NCBI GenBank assembly: GCA_000310025.1
Contig: FN649730.1
Location: forward strand, 119,767-183,766
Direction: 5' to 3'
Length of the DNA: 64,000 nt
Origin: Ectocarpus siliculosus
Lineage: Eukaryota; Sar; Phaeophyceae; Ectocarpales; Ectocarpaceae
Below are positions 11,466 to 24,422 of the stretch, piece by piece (position 1 is the stretch's first letter; each line of letters starts with the position of its first letter). The notes beneath the pieces were generated by a model. The model was given only the letters and a program-made list of their open reading frames with translations, was not told where the DNA came from and searched no databases. The translations under genes were made by a program, and so were the position numbers.

Positions 11466-14400
11466 ATGATGAACACTCTGGCATGCTCGCTCGCCGTGCT
11501 GGCCTCTGCGTCGGCGTTTGTACCCCCTGCACAGCTCCCACGAGTGGCTTCTTCCAACAGCGGGGTAAGTGTACTCCTCCTGCTGTTCGCGGGTTGACAG
11601 AGAGATGCTGCATGTCTTCCACTACTACTGCTGTAGTCTAGTCGCTGGAAGCTTGTCGCGGCGTATCGAGACAGGGGAAGAGAAGGACTTAGTTGTAGGT
11701 GTGGTGTGTGGTGTGTGTGCCACGCATAACGGGAGTCCATGTCGTGACCCGCGGTGGTCTTGTTTCGTTGACGGCGAGAGAGAGGAAGAGGCCAGATGGT
11801 GTTTGGTGTGCATGTGTTCCTCCTGCTTATCTCTCCCCCCTTCCTGTGGTCTAATGCTACAGCAGTGCCATGTACGGCGTCCTTGATACGTGGTGTACGT
11901 GGCTTACCCTGTGGTTCTGCTTGTTCGCCTGCGGCGTTGTTGTTCATGGCTAAAACACCGTGTTTTGGGCCTGGTCCTCATAGTGTGCATGTTTGCCGCA
12001 TTTCGACTGGACAACAGCAGACCAGTCTAAATGCCAGATGTTTGGTGGTGCTTTGAAAGATGAAGATTTCCAGTCTCGCGCAAGATGGATGTGAAGCGGG
12101 CGAGTGCCACAATTTTACAGTGTCGTCATCGTATGCGTACTACTCTAGTACAGGGGTTTTGGAACCGCTTGCAACAAAGATCGAGAGAGAAGAGGGAGAC
12201 TAATCTACGCACGACGCGTCTCACACGTCGTGATGAACTGCACTACTGTTTGTTCTTGTTTGCTACAACTCGTACAACTAACTACATGTGGTTACTGCTG
12301 TACACTACCCCACTTTGGAAGCAATCTGCACGGCGTAGCGTACCATGGATTTCAGCCAAGATTAAGATTGCTTGAAGGCACTTGAGGGTCATCGCAGGAG
12401 CCACTCTGTTAGACCCCCCTCCTGGTGTTCCTTCTTGTTGCAGCAGTGGGACGTCGGGGTTGCTCGTGTACAATGTAGTGCTTCGATCACCATGCTGCGG
12501 GACATTCCTAGACACCGACATCCGGCACACAAAAACTCCCAAAAATACAAGCTCTCGCCTCCTTGAAAACAAGCACACCCCTCGAGTTACTCGGACGAGC
12601 TGAAAGATTCATCGAGCAAGAGTGATCAGCAGCCACGCTCGTGCTGGTGTGCATAGCCATCAGAGAGCAAGCTCCGATCGGACACGATTTTTCTTTGCGG
12701 AGGATGCTCTAGTGTGTCGGTGGAATGCTACTTGTAATTTACTGCTGCTCTAGGCTTCGGAACCGGGATCTCACACACGAAAGGTTCCTCAAAGATGATG
12801 TTTGATTTGGGTTTCGGCACTGTCGATGGATGCTGTTTCTCGAGAACACAAACCACTTGATAGGCGGGAGTGGTAAGGTGAGGTCGCTGATTTTCTCGTA
12901 AAAAACCCTGCCTCGCCTCGAGCCTTGTGCCCCCGACCTACAATTACTCGTCACGACACCTTCCTCATGCATACGAACGGCTGGTTTGATGTTGGATGCG
13001 GATGGTGTCACCTCCGCCGGTGCTTTTGGCTTAAAAGCAGTACCTCTTGTCCGCAACTCTGGCTGGTGTTAATCCTGGTTGTCCGCACCATCGTCATAAT
13101 ATCGTGCCGTCTTGATGATCTATTGTACTCCATACATGTATCCCAGACCGCGAACCGATTGTTAACGCCTTTCTTTCCTCCCGCTTCTCGGTTTTATTCG
13201 ACTAAATAGTCATTTCCATCAGTTTTCTCCAGCGGTGCCCTGCCTTGAATTACTGCTGTCGCGAGGAGTGGCGTTGACAGATTTGATATCTTTTGGACGC
13301 GAGACGCGCATGTTTGTCTGATGCTGTTTCCCTTTCCCTCCGCTTCCTTTCTGTTTTGTGCACCCATCGCGTTTGTCTTCACGCGTCTTTCTGATGGGAA
13401 TTGTTGTGATGATGATGAATGCCGTCACATGTGGCGGAATCAGATGAGCATGCAGGCGACCAAGTCGAAGTCTCTGCCCTTCATGCCGCAGCCCGCTAAG
13501 CTTGACGGCACCATGGCTGGTGAGAATCGAAACACCGCCTTTCTGGAGCAGTAGTAGACCGACACCGGCGAGTTTCTTAGGAGAACAAGGAAACTCCCGA
13601 CTTGTGTGACTGCACCAAGATCCGTAGTCACGTGCGAACGTAGAACCGCTGGGACTACCTACGAGTTTGTGGTTGTTTTCTTTTGTGTTCGTGTCTCTTA
13701 AATTGCCACACCACAATCTTGGGCGCTATTGAGCTTTCGGTCTGACCTCCCACAAATACTCTTCGAACCTCCAAGATCATTCTAGGCTGTCGTGCCTGTT
13801 GTGGGAACATCGAAGCTTTCAAAGTTTAATCTTGAGACGCTGGGGCAGTACCTGTCATGTTTCGCACGTTGCCGTACGCTACTCTGTGCAAGTCTTAAGT
13901 CTTGGCCACTGGTGTTGAATCTCAGCACGCCGAACGAGTTCGCCGTTGCTAAGCTTAAAGCTGCAGCCCCCCCCCCCCCCCCCTCCCACCCTCGTGCGTG
14001 TTATCGCCTGACCAATGGGTGCTTTCAGCACAGAGAGCTGACGTGCTGCCGAGTAGAATCCACCTATAACAGGAAATCGATGCTATTCAAGAGAATTCTG
14101 GTGCTATTCAAGAGAACTCTGCCTTCCCCTGCTGCGTGCATACTGCATACTGCACACTGCACACTGCACACAACGGGCAATAACCCCTAACAACGACCGC
14201 CCCTGCTGCACACTGCACTCTGCACACTGCACACTGCACACAACGGGCGACAAACGCTTGACAACAACCACCAGGGGACGCTGGGTTCGACCCCTTGGGC
14301 TTCTCTAACTTCATCCCCCTCGACTTCCTGCGAGAGGCGGAGTTGAAGCACGGACGCATCTGCCAGCTGGCCGTCGTTGGTTTCGCGGCGACGGACTTGG

Positions 14401-16613
14401 GCTTCCGCCTTCCCGGCGCAGAACACGCCGTGAGTTTCTTGGAAACCTCATGTCCTATGTGGTACTTGCTTAGATTTCCATGCAGGTTTGTATTTTTTTC
14501 GTTCTATGTTAAGACTGTCCACAGGTTTGCGATTTTTTCATTGCGTTGAGGTTCGCTGGGCTGTTGAAGTAAGAATCACGCCAGCTGTGTGAGGTGTTCG
14601 AGCCTGGGAAACGTCACCGATAGCAGCTGGTAGCTGATCCACACCAACACATGCATCCTTTACTTTCATCTCACGTGGCACGTGGCTCGTCCACCGCGCG
14701 CACCACGCACGAGTTATCCGGAGTCAACGAAGCCCTTGAGTCACGCACGTCAAGAAATGACGTTCACGTTGTCGTTGCCTAGAACGCATGTTTCGTTTTC
14801 GGCGACGAGGAGAACGTGAGTTTTGGACGTTCGTGACACAACGTTCGTGTCACGAAGACTCCCTCGGCGGTGGATACCTCCGTGCGTCGCGTGCGCGGGT
14901 GACGGGGTGTGGGCCTGGGGTACACTTTATGGGGGCGATTCACCGGCTGGTGTAAATCTGGCGGATATATATGTAGGGTCTATAGAAGGGCGAAAGGAAG
15001 GAAGGAAAGGGCACCCGATGGCTGCTGTTGTGCAGCTGAGGAGTTGCTTGTTGCTTGAGGCGTTCGTGCCGTGGGTGTTGCTGCTGCTTCGTTTGTACTT
15101 GCAGTATTCGACTGCTCACTCCCATGGCCTTGCGACAGGGCAAGACAACAAACAAAAATTCGCACGAAACACAACCAAACTGGGCGATACCACGGCACAT
15201 GGCTGACGTTTACTACTTCGTTTTGGTTTCGCTGAAAGAGCAGAACCGCGCATGGATCTGGGGTTGTCTTCCTGCCATCTGTCAACGTGTTTATCCTGAT
15301 GCGAAGCATGTTGTATCGGCATTGCGCTCCTCTCTGACCATGCTTTTGGAAATATGAACTGTTGTGCGTCAGGTGGCGTCGATCGCTGCGCACGACGCCG
15401 CGGTGGCTACCGGAGCGATGCCGCAAATCCTTCTGTGGGTGAGTGCCTTCGAGGCCATCTCGACTGTGGCCGTCATCCAGATGCTCGAGGGCTCCGGCCG
15501 TATCCCGGGGGACTTCGGCTTCGACCCCTCGAACCTCTACAGCCGGCCTGAGTTGGCGAAGAAGAAGGTGAGATGGATTGAATCATATCACGCAAGTGTG
15601 GGCAAGAGTCAAAGTCAGGCACCCTCACGGAAGGGTTGTCGTATTGGTAGTCGGTAGTCGTGACATGAGTACTGGCTTTCGCGCTAGCATCTGCGTCATG
15701 TACCGGTAGTGTAGTATATACGTAGGTGTTCATGGCCGGGCCACCTTTTTTTTTCTTGCGATATTTGGTCTCCATTTGACGTCTTGTCTTTTTTTGCAAG
15801 AGGTGGACCATTTCTAGGCGATCGAAATCGTCGCCCGCAGAAGTGGCCGTGGAATATGCAGGCGAACCGTTTATCTGCCCAAGAGAAATTTGCTTTCCCG
15901 GCTAGAAAATGCAAGGTTACCGGTACAAGTGTACGTACCTCTCCAACCCGAACAGCCTATCTATCCACCTATTCGGCCGGTGGGGTGGACACCGCAGATC
16001 AAAACGTTCTGTGAGTGCCGGCATGTGTCGAGCACGACGGATCTCGCTTACATTTATGATGAAAGTGTAGATATTGTGTTACGTGTGTCTGAAAGTTTGT
16101 GCAATTCAATGTTGCAGCACGGGGCGTCGTTTTCATACCGATTGAGGGACGTGCCAAGTGACGAGAATCTAGGTGAAGTGGTATTTGATGCTGTTGCCCA
16201 ATTTTAAGATTTTTGAGTAGGCGCGCAAGGCGAAACTGCCGGGTATTTTCAAGATATTGAGGCCTCAACAACTCGCCATTGTCAGTCATAATCCGGTTGG
16301 CCCGCATATGCCTATGGCTATCCGCCGCCCCCCATTATTGTCTTGTTGCTTATGAGTCGTTTTTTGGATGCCAGCATGTTGAAACCTGTGCCCCTTTTAC
16401 CTCGAGCACACATCCATGTATATGCATACAAATACTTGCTGACTTGTTGCCGTCTCTCCCCATGGACGTTTGTTGTATTGCACACTCAATTGTACACTCA
16501 AGGCGGACATGGAGCTGAAGGAGATCACCCACTGCCGTCTTGCCATGTGTGCCTTCGGCGGCATGGTGACCCAGGCCGTGCTCACCAACAGCGGGTTCCC
16601 TTACACGGGCTAA
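11466..16613 (+). CDS. FCP: fucoxanthin-chlorophyll a/c light-harvesting protein, five exons
   Basis: Exons: 11466-11564, 13444-13519, 14275-14429, 15373-15567, 16503-16613. Total 636 nt, 211 residues, with phase kept at all four GT-AG introns (the last acceptor is AAG rather than CAG). Residues 1-17 form a signal peptide ending A-S-A before F18, the bipartite targeting motif of secondary red plastids. The mature N-terminus carries [14 protein letters not shown] and then GFDPLGFSN, typical of the FCP/LHC family. Helix 1 has E-L-K-H-G-R (E81, H84, R86) and helix 3 has E-I-T-H-C-R (E182, H185, R187), the paired chlorophyll-binding and salt-bridge motifs; a middle helix lies in exon 4. The protein would bind chlorophyll a/c and fucoxanthin in thylakoid membranes and feed the photosystems. 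Length is normal for the family. ATG at 11469 is an alternative start two codons in. The subfamily (Lhcf or Lhcr) is not resolved. Confidence 0.93.
13969..13984. repeat. poly-C tract in intron 2
   Basis: An uninterrupted run of about 14-15 C within intron 2 of the light-harvesting gene. Confidence 0.8.
14138..14245. repeat. TGCACAC/TGCATAC short tandem repeats in intron 2
   Basis: Repeated TGCATAC, TGCACAC and 'ACAACGGGC' words form two tandem blocks (about 14138-14180 and 14204-14247) just before the exon 3 acceptor of the light-harvesting gene. Confidence 0.7.
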
Positions 16614-17982
16614 CTCGTCTCGTGGCGGAACAGTTTTTGTTTGTCAAGTACTGGCTCTTTTTTTGGTTGTCGGGTCTCTGTTGGACGGCGGAATATGGCT
16701 ACCGACCACCGCGATCGGGGCAATTTGTTGGCGGTATTTTGCTACGTTGCGATAGATTCACCCCTGCTTCACGACTCGCGTGGCACGTCGGGTCCCCCCA
16801 CAAGAAGTACTAACTGGGGGAAACCCTACGGGCTGCATCACCCCGGTTGATCAACTCGTGGCACGCTGCGATCGAATAGATGCCGTTGCTGGTACGTTGC
16901 CGTGAGTCTTGTTGTAGAGGAGGGGTTTTAAACGGGTGTGGAGAGAAGCTTGCGGCGAAGTCGACTTTTTGAGAGAAACACAGACAAGCTCAGTTAATAG
17001 TAGTTTCTGCTGTTCCTCTCTCGGTTGTCTGAGGTTCTTGTAGCCGGTATAGAAGGAGTGTTTCGTTAGCCCGCCCCTCTTCTTGCTTTTAACGCTGTTG
17101 CGAACCATGGCACGGGTCCGTTTCGGCGATTGCCCCTCTCTCCTCTTTCCTTTAATTCAAGTTTTTGTTTTTTTGTTTGTCGGAGGTCTCCTCCTGTGTT
17201 GTGCTGGCGGTTGGCCGCTGCACGTGCACCCGTTCACATTTTGCACATGAGAGCCCTAAACGCAAGTCTTTATTTCGTTGGGCTGTGCGGTGTCTTCCAC
17301 CACAAGCTGCTCGCCTCCCTACAATATCCCTCACGGCTTCATCCATGGGTTGGTGGACAGCGGCAGTAAGGTGCAAGAAGAACCGAGCCTCTCTCGCCCT
17401 TGTAACGGATGTTGCGTCTCGCGGCTGTGCGGAATGTGTGGGGCGATTCATGAAGCATTCGCGACTGGTATGATGTGGAGGTCTCGATCCGCTCGTTCGT
17501 TTGGTTCCGTAGCCAGTCACATCTATCTGTGTTTGCACCCGCACGCCACGAAACAAGTCGCGCATGCGTGTACCATCGCGATTTTCCTTGTGTAAGGTAG
17601 CTGGAAGGAAAGGACTGTGGATGATACCCCAAAACAACCGCGCAAGTTAAACCTACATTCCTGTAGGGTACTCCGGGGTGTTTTCCGGCAAGTGAAAAAT
17701 CTGAGCTTGGCACTGCATGCTTGCACCACAGTGCAACGTCAACACACACACATGTAAATGTCCCTTGTCGGCCAAAACGCTTGGGGTCTCAGGCTCGAAA
17801 GTAGCCCCGGGAGCGGTGAAGCACAACCCCCAATGCCCCTCGCGTCACCACCACATGACGTACGTTGGTAAATCAAAGCCCGGTTCCGTTTCAAGTGAGA
17901 GAACCTCCCACTCCCGTCGTCTACTTCCTAAAAGACACCAAACTCTTCCTAAAACCACGAAGTGCTTGGCCACGAGCCGTGG
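16614..17982. other. convergent intergenic region, no gene seen
   Basis: This 1.4 kb lies between the stop of the light-harvesting gene (plus) and the stop of the unknown gene on the minus strand. Open frames here are short and look random. It should hold both 3' UTRs, but I could not place polyadenylation sites. Confidence 0.5.
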
Positions 17983-19553
17983 CTATAAACCAGCCAGCAG
18001 CTGCCCGAGGCGTTGAGAGATCGCATCCTTTCTAGAACGGAAGTCAACCAAGTCAACCAGAGATTGATCGCCACAAAGATGGTCAGCGGCGACCGGAGTT
18101 TTGGATACCCCACCCTCTCCTTGTAGACACGTATTGCCAAGAAGCCCCGACACCCAGGCCTTGGTGCGCTTTAGCAACGCCCTTAAGTGTTGCCCTTGGT
18201 GCACGTGCGACATTGGGGGTCTCATAGTACAGAGCCACACCAGATCCTGATTGACCAGCAAGCACGGCAGTCGTTATACGAGCACATTCCGAAACGGCGA
18301 GGATCGCATGAGAGTTGTATGTGACGGGATTTGAACGGTACTTAAAAACATTCTTGGGAAGAGATCAATACGAAAGGTGACGTGGTGGCTGTAACTTCCC
18401 TGGGATATACCTATTATAGTCTAGAGCTGGACATTACAAAAAAACTAGACAGTACGATATACCCTCTCGAAGCCAACTCACCTCCAGTGCTGCCAAGCCT
18501 TGGAGAATGCTTTCAAGGCAACAAGACCGCCTTTTATGAGTAGACTCCTCGGCAGACGTCCAAGTACTCGTGACCGTCGCCGTTCGGAATGCTCCATCCA
18601 AGTCCTCCTGCCTCAACACGCTAGAACCCAAGACGATCTCGCAGTTGCAGACGGCGAGCCGAGACGTTAGCAGCCACGCCACCGCTAGGCAGGGAGAAAA
18701 TATCTCGCCCATCAGTCCCTTGAGAGGAGAGATCAACATTTCCGTGTGATGCACACCGTGTGTTCAGGCAAACAAACGCCGTCCGTCCCCAGAAAAAGAC
18801 GTGCGAGCGCGAGGGAACGTCAAGCAAGCTTTTGGTTGGGATGCCATCATAAAGCTGTCGACTAGGGGCTTGAGAGGGCGAAACTGCATGCACTAGACAA
18901 CGTAGTTCAAGTGACGGCAACGTTAGGGAAAAAGCGACAAAGCGGACGGGGGTGGGGTTGGGGCAGATTTTCTACCCCCCGTTTCGAGCTCCGAGTGTCT
19001 GGGTAGTTGGACAAACGACGACTTGGAAGAATCACAGCAAAACCGAAGCAGTAGCGCCGCATTGCGTATCTCTAGTTCTCCGAAGTATGGCATCACATCG
19101 GCGTCACCATCCAAGCAACAATCCAGGCACCACAACAAACCGGCCGGCAGAAAGTAACGACTTACAGACAGCGATGTGCGACGGCACCCGTAGGAAGGAA
19201 CGTCTTTCGACCGTTCCGAACGCAAAAGAAATATGCTTGTTGTGGTTGGGAGCTGAGAATTGCTTGCGTTTCGGCTGTATTCGTGAGTTGTTGTGCGTTG
19301 TGAAATCAATACGCGTCACCGCTAGTTCCCTCTCACCTGTCCCGCTTCACCCGCCGCCTTCAACGCCATCGCCACCTGGACGCCTGCTGACACAGGGGAC
19401 GCAGAAGTCGCATCCCCGGTCTTGAACGCCTCCGCTGAAGAGGAATTTTCATCTTCGGTGGGGGGTTTCGCCGAGATATTCACTATTGCCCCGGCGAGCC
19501 GATCGGTAGTGACAACAGCACCAGCGATGAAAGCGGCAGAGGAACGAAAACGA
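17983..19553 (-). CDS. unknown protein, four C-terminal exons
   Basis: Exons in transcript order: 19553-19337, 19252-19166, 18718-18482, 18246-17983 (stop TAG). Donors are strong (CAG|GTGAGA, TCT|GTAAGT, GAG|GTGAGT), and after the first exon all junctions are phase 0, giving about 268 residues of C-terminus. The first exon is Ala/Ser/Thr-rich with EDENSSSAEAF; the third is mixed hydrophobic and Cys-containing; the last contains ALLKRTKAWVSGLLGN and ends QRLGQLLAGL. I recognise no family. The upstream link is unclear: the 20662-20020 frame ends in a phase that does not fit this first exon, so a small exon is missing or they are separate genes. It may be the 3' part of the gene whose earlier exons lie at 24083-21287. 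Confidence 0.5.
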
Positions 19554-20019
19554 CTGCCTTAGGTTTTATCCACCTGCTCAGCCCTTACTACACATCATGT
19601 CACAATACTTGTTCCAGAAAATCGGACTAAGGGTAATCGTGAGACGCGCATAACACCGGCCGACGAGAAAGAAGTTGGAGCAACGAGACCTTGACCTGCT
19701 GTGACCTGCTGTGAAGCGAGAACGACAGCCAGTCCCTGTCCCTGATCAGGCGTGCGTATCCAATCATTGGGATAAAAGGCTATTTATCTACGCCTCGCAC
19801 AAGTCGACATCACCCGCTGGGAGCGACATATACAAGGTGAGAGCCCCACTTACTACAACCGAGATATCGATCTCTTTTGACAAGAAGGCGTTGTCGGCAA
19901 CAGTTAAAAACAAGAAAGGTAACCTCGGTCTCCGTGCCGGTTGACCAGATTTCATTTTTTATGAATTTACTGGCGTGTTCATCCAGGCTGTGACGCATCA
20001 TATCCTTCACCATTACCTC

Positions 20020-20662
20020 TTTCGGAGCACTCCGTGAGACACGTGGTCATTTGTCGGACAGCCTCCTCCATTTCACTGAAGTTGGCATGTGGCGGTTTCG
20101 TGTAGCCTCCGCAGGCGTACCATGCGAGCAGCCAGACCGCGGACGATTGTCGTTGCCTTCGTTCCTTGATGCCAGCATCAGTATCGCCTGCGACGCCTGT
20201 TTGCGGCAAGGGCGTGTGGAGGGGTGGCAGGCACGGCCTTGACAAGTTTTCCAGGCTATCCATACCAATGTCCACGCATGTGTGCAAAAACGGACAGCGC
20301 GGGAGTACTACTATCGCTTTTCTTCTTCGAGCTACTGTGAGTGCGCTCTTGTATGCGTCCTTATTGTATCCATGCTCGAAAAGAGGTTGTTCCACCTGTT
20401 CGATCTTCTTCTCCAATCTTGCAGTGAGGTGACCCGCCAGAATACCTTGTTTGCGACTCAGCAATCGACCGAAGCAAGGGCTCAACTTCCTTGCGGGGGC
20501 TCTCCAGTGCCCCACGCTGTTATCCTCTTTGCGGGCTCCATTGGATATTCGATTCCTCGAGAGTAAGAAGTTATCCAGGCCTGCTTTCTCTCGACTTGTA
20601 CCTTGGATTGAGTTAACGCATGACCGTCGGAATCTGCTTCTTTTGAAGAACGGGAACATCAC
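20020..20662 (-). CDS. probable internal exon of the unknown minus-strand gene
   Basis: An open minus-strand frame of more than 200 codons ends at a donor-like GAG|GTAATG at about 20019; without splicing it would stop at 19979. The C-terminal half looks like protein (LEKKIEQVEQPLFEHGYNKD, then SEMEEAVRQMTTCLTECSER), with predicted helical, charged segments. The N-terminal half is basic. The acceptor is not resolved and no known domain is seen. It probably belongs with the exons at 19553-17983, but the phases do not join directly. Confidence 0.35.
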
Positions 20663-20769
20663 CTACTGGATGTAGATCACGCATCTTCCTTTCGGCCGTG
20701 CAAACCTTCAACGTGTGTAGTCAAACCTCTCTCCGATTCCTCTCCAACACGCTTCTCTCTGAATGAAAT

Positions 20770-21063
20770 TAGTGTTTGTCTTTGTGCACGACCACTGTTC
20801 TGCTTCCTCCTTTTGGATCGACAATATGTTCTTTGCGTCTCGTGAACCCTCGGAGCTTGAGTTCCAGGCTGGTCGCATGGTTCATGGTGACAGAAACCAA
20901 ACGCCGACACTCTAAACACAGAGTGCCAATGCAAACTGGGTCGCCACCAATGTGGGGCGAAAGCCTCCCTGTTGTGTACTTCCTGTGGCACAGCTTTACA
21001 ACCGTCTCACGAACCAACATGAGCTCGTCTTTTAGCTGCAGATCATGGTCGTGACAGATCACC
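20770..21063 (-). CDS. Cys-rich open frame, possible exon or small gene
   Basis: An ATG-initiated frame just after a TTAG acceptor-like site runs 97 codons to a stop. It holds a C-x4-C-x2-C cluster (VCIGTLCLECRR) and an earlier C/H pair set (CHDHD, LCHRK), suggestive of a zinc-binding fold, and a basic C-terminus. It is coding-like but matches no family I can name. If it is an exon of the surrounding gene it would need phase 0, which does not fit the exon at 21452-21287 directly. Confidence 0.3.
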
Positions 21064-21286
21064 ATCTAAGCCTGCTTCAGAGGCGCTGATGTTTCTAAAA
21101 GTATTTACCAACGCTGCTGTGGACAGTCCTAGAAAAAAACTTCCTTACATAAAGCTCTTGAGAGTCTTGGTGATTCGGTAACTGATAATCGAAACAACAA
21201 CTACATCCCCGATAGACGCCTGCCTCTCTAATGTCGCATTCCACTCGAACCCCCCCCCGCCAACCTTGACCCTTATCGGTACTCAC

Positions 21287-24083
21287 AGGGTGAGCTTGAG
21301 TCTGTCGAAAAAATGTGCACCATCGCCACCATCACCCAGTGCCGATAGCCGAGCACTAGCAACCACAGCTCCGACTCGAAGGGCCGCCGAAAGGTAGGCA
21401 GAGACATGGCGGTGGTGCTGCTGAAGACATTGTCTTCACACTGATGTGATTCCTGGAATAAGCAACAGAACAAGCAGCGAGTCGGCACCACATGTATGAT
21501 GAAGTGCTTGACCCCTTGTGACTGAGCGGCCTGTGGATGCAAAAACACCAAACGTGCCTCTGCTACGATTCACTAAGTGAACCTTTTCCGTGTTGAAGCC
21601 ACAAAAGGTGCCCTAAAACGCGGTGTAGAACACACAGCGGAAAGGGAATGAAAACACACACGCACACAATGTCACGTGCTTGAAGTGGACACATTGCTCC
21701 GTCCATCGCATATACCACCGTGCAAGTTTCACCGTTCGTTGGCCATCGCATCGTGGCCGCCCTCATGCAGAAAAAAAACAAACAGATGTAGTCTGAATCA
21801 ATCAGACCCGCGACCCGCACGCAGTACGACCCGCGCGCGCTCGGAACCGTGGTCCGCAGACCGGACGTGGCGTCTTTCGCTTCTCCCCCCCCACCTTGCC
21901 TCCGCCGAAACGCTTGGCCAAGTCCTTGAGAGCCCAGAACAACGCGTCCAACATGGCCGTCACACACCCCGAAGGCGCCTTTCGATGCGAGAAAGAAAAG
22001 TGAAGCACGGAAAAAAATTGAATGCAGTTAGAACCATCCTCTAGTTGATGCCGAGACAGGGGTTCTTAGTTCCTAGGGTAATGCTACGATTGGCCGCTAC
22101 GTATATAGTAGTAGGTTTTAGTGTAGTGGCTCTTAACCGAGCTCATAAAAAGTGCTCAAGCTCTTTGATTTTGAGTTTTTGGAGGCTTCAGTTCTTCACG
22201 CAGGGATAGCCGGGGGATCGGTCATTATTGACTTGTTGCCGCAGGTTTAGTAGCGGACATCGAGGGAAAGGCGCACCCCGTCGTGCACCGCAAAGCAATC
22301 GCGCAGGGAAGCAAGGTAGGAGGGTAAGATTGCCTTGCGGGGGGGGATCTACCGCAGGAATTAATTACGGTGATGCGAGCGCCCGCCAGTGCTTGGTAAT
22401 TGCTTACAATTCGTTGTGCGGCAACCTCACGTGCAAGCGCATAGAGTGGTCATCAACCCATCCAATCCGTCAAAAACAATGCGTGGCATTACGTTTAACA
22501 CATGCCTTTCGCTTCGTTTGCTCCGCGTTTTCCCAGTCGCACGCCTCTCACCTGCCCCAAAACCGCCACGAAGAGGGAAAACTCCCCCCCTTCCGCGTGC
22601 CCCCTGCCACCCCCAGCGAGCGCGTGGTCCTGATAACTACCACCACCACCACCGTTGTTCCGAACGGTCCTGAACGCCCTCAGCAAACCTGCGGCCGCTT
22701 CCCCACCTCTTCCCAGAACCGCCTCTTCCACCACATCCAGGCCTACAAACAAGCACGCCTCGGACAGAGGAAACCCTCTGTTGTTGTTCCTGCCTTTCGC
22801 GGCGTCCACGCTCACGCTTCTGCCCTCTCTCGCCATGCCGCCTCGCACACACACCTGGAAAACCGGACGAGACAGCCGGCCGTTGGTAGATCGGGACACC
22901 AGCAGTCGCAAAGGTACATTACACGCATGCCACCTAAGCTTCTACTGTACATACAATTGGCTGCACTAGCATCGGGCCTTAATTGTCGAAACCATCACAC
23001 GTCTCGATTTATTCAAAAGGCGAAGTTCCGTGACTCGTTCTTTCCATCATCGGCGTGCGGAAGCCATCGATGCTGATGGACCAGTATGGAACATGAGGGA
23101 ATCGCCAGATATGCAATCGGGGCCAATCAGCAGCAGTTTTGGCACCAACAAGAAAAACGGGCACCCAAGTCCAAGATGGCAACGGCCAACGGCATCAACA
23201 GCAACCAGCGACAACCAACAGCAGCATCCAGTCATGGCCGCAGCAACACCATCTACCATTTTTTTGTCACCACCCCCACCCCCACCGCCACCAGCAACAA
23301 CAAACCTCGGAGGGGAGAGACGGTGCCGCGCCCGTGGCCCTTAGAAGGGCGTCTGGACAGAGGAGTGGCCGGCTTTCCAGGGTTGACAGACAGCCCTGGA
23401 CACGCTCCTCCCACTCTGAGAGTGCGGGGGAATGGTCCTTGGGGAGCAGCAGCGAAGCGGGCGGGAGCGGCAGCGGCTGCACCCCTGATCGAAACTGTTA
23501 CCGTCACGTTTGGGGACAAGGGGACCAGCAGCAGAAATGGGAGAAGAACGACTTGGCTTGCTGCCCGTGGCTTTGTACTGTACCGGCTGGCTGCCTCAGG
23601 CGTAAACGGGGTTTGCTCAAACGGCCACGAACAAGAAATACCTGAGCCTAAATAATCATTCTGCCAGGAACAAAAAATGTGAACCAAAATACTCCTTCTG
23701 TACAGTACCTGAGCGGACGAAGTGCAGATGGGGCTATCATCGGGTTCTATCGGAGAAAGTTCTCTTCACAGCGCACTTTCCTGCTACACCTTTCTCACAC
23801 GAACTCCGTTCTAAATAGTCGAACATATGATCTCATTGCTCTTCCTGTCACTTCAAATACCGATCACCCAGGTGTCGGCCATGAGAAATCAAACCTACTC
23901 CATTTCAAACTGCCAAGATTTGTGCGCCAGCCAAGGATTCTACGCATCCACCGCAAGCACCAATATTTCCCAGGCCATACAGTCCTAAAATGTTGCGAAA
24001 AGCCTGCGTACCGCTGTTACTTTACGAGCACGTGGGTGCATCGCGCGTACCTCCTGCCGCCCCTGCTGTTTCTCTGGCGACAT
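21287..24083 (-). CDS. unknown protein, five N-terminal exons (model)
   Basis: Exons in transcript order: 24083-24051 (starting MSPEKQQGRQE), about 23476-23318, 22854-22552, 21978-21895 and 21452-21287. The first four junctions are all phase 0; the last exon ends in phase 1 at CCT|GTGAGT. Exon 2 holds SEWEERVQGCLSTLESRPLL and ends in a weak donor (GTTTGT). Exon 3 (101 codons) holds a Gly-rich loop and LSEACLFVGLDVVEEAVLGR; exon 4 holds MLDALFWALKDLAKRFGGGK; exon 5 is hydrophobic and Trp-rich. I recognise no family. Start choice is weak because the frame is open upstream of 24083. It may continue into the exons at 20.6-18 kb, making one gene of over 6 kb. Confidence 0.45.
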
Positions 24084-24325
24084 CAGCTGCTGTGGCGCTG
24101 CTGATGCCGATAGCGATGCGGACCCGCGGTGGTCGTTGTTTGGAATCAGAAACGGTGGTTCGCGGCCGACTTGCGACGATGCTTTCCCGCTGCGGATTGG
24201 TCCGGCCAGCAGGTGGTAGGCATCCTGCTGTAAGCAAGCATGGAGGAGCTGCAGACAGACAAGGAAAGGAGGGAATGACCCACATCGAAGGCGCCGGAAG
24301 GACAAGTCAGACAATTGGATCGGGA

Positions 24326-24385
24326 GGAATCGCCCAACCAATGGGGCGGGAAGTTCCAGCCAATGAGGCGGAATCTTCCAACCAA
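24326..24385. promoter_or_regulatory. CCAAT/GC-box cluster
   Basis: Within 60 bp there are two CCAAT boxes (CCAACCAATGGGGCGGG and CCAGCCAATGAGGCGG), each followed by a G/C-rich box; the first also contains GGCGGGAA, an E2F-type word. A short triplication of CAAATAGTCG follows at about 24390-24422. The cluster is about 250-300 bp upstream of the proposed first exon at 24083 on the minus strand, where a promoter would be expected. Confidence 0.35.
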
Positions 24386-24422
24386 CCAAACGCAAATAGT
24401 CGCAAATAGTCGCAAATAGTCG

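Noticed and set aside
22228-23076. 282-codon plus-strand frame
   Set aside because: Overlaps the antisense of a minus-strand exon with strong splice sites (22854-22552); no motif.
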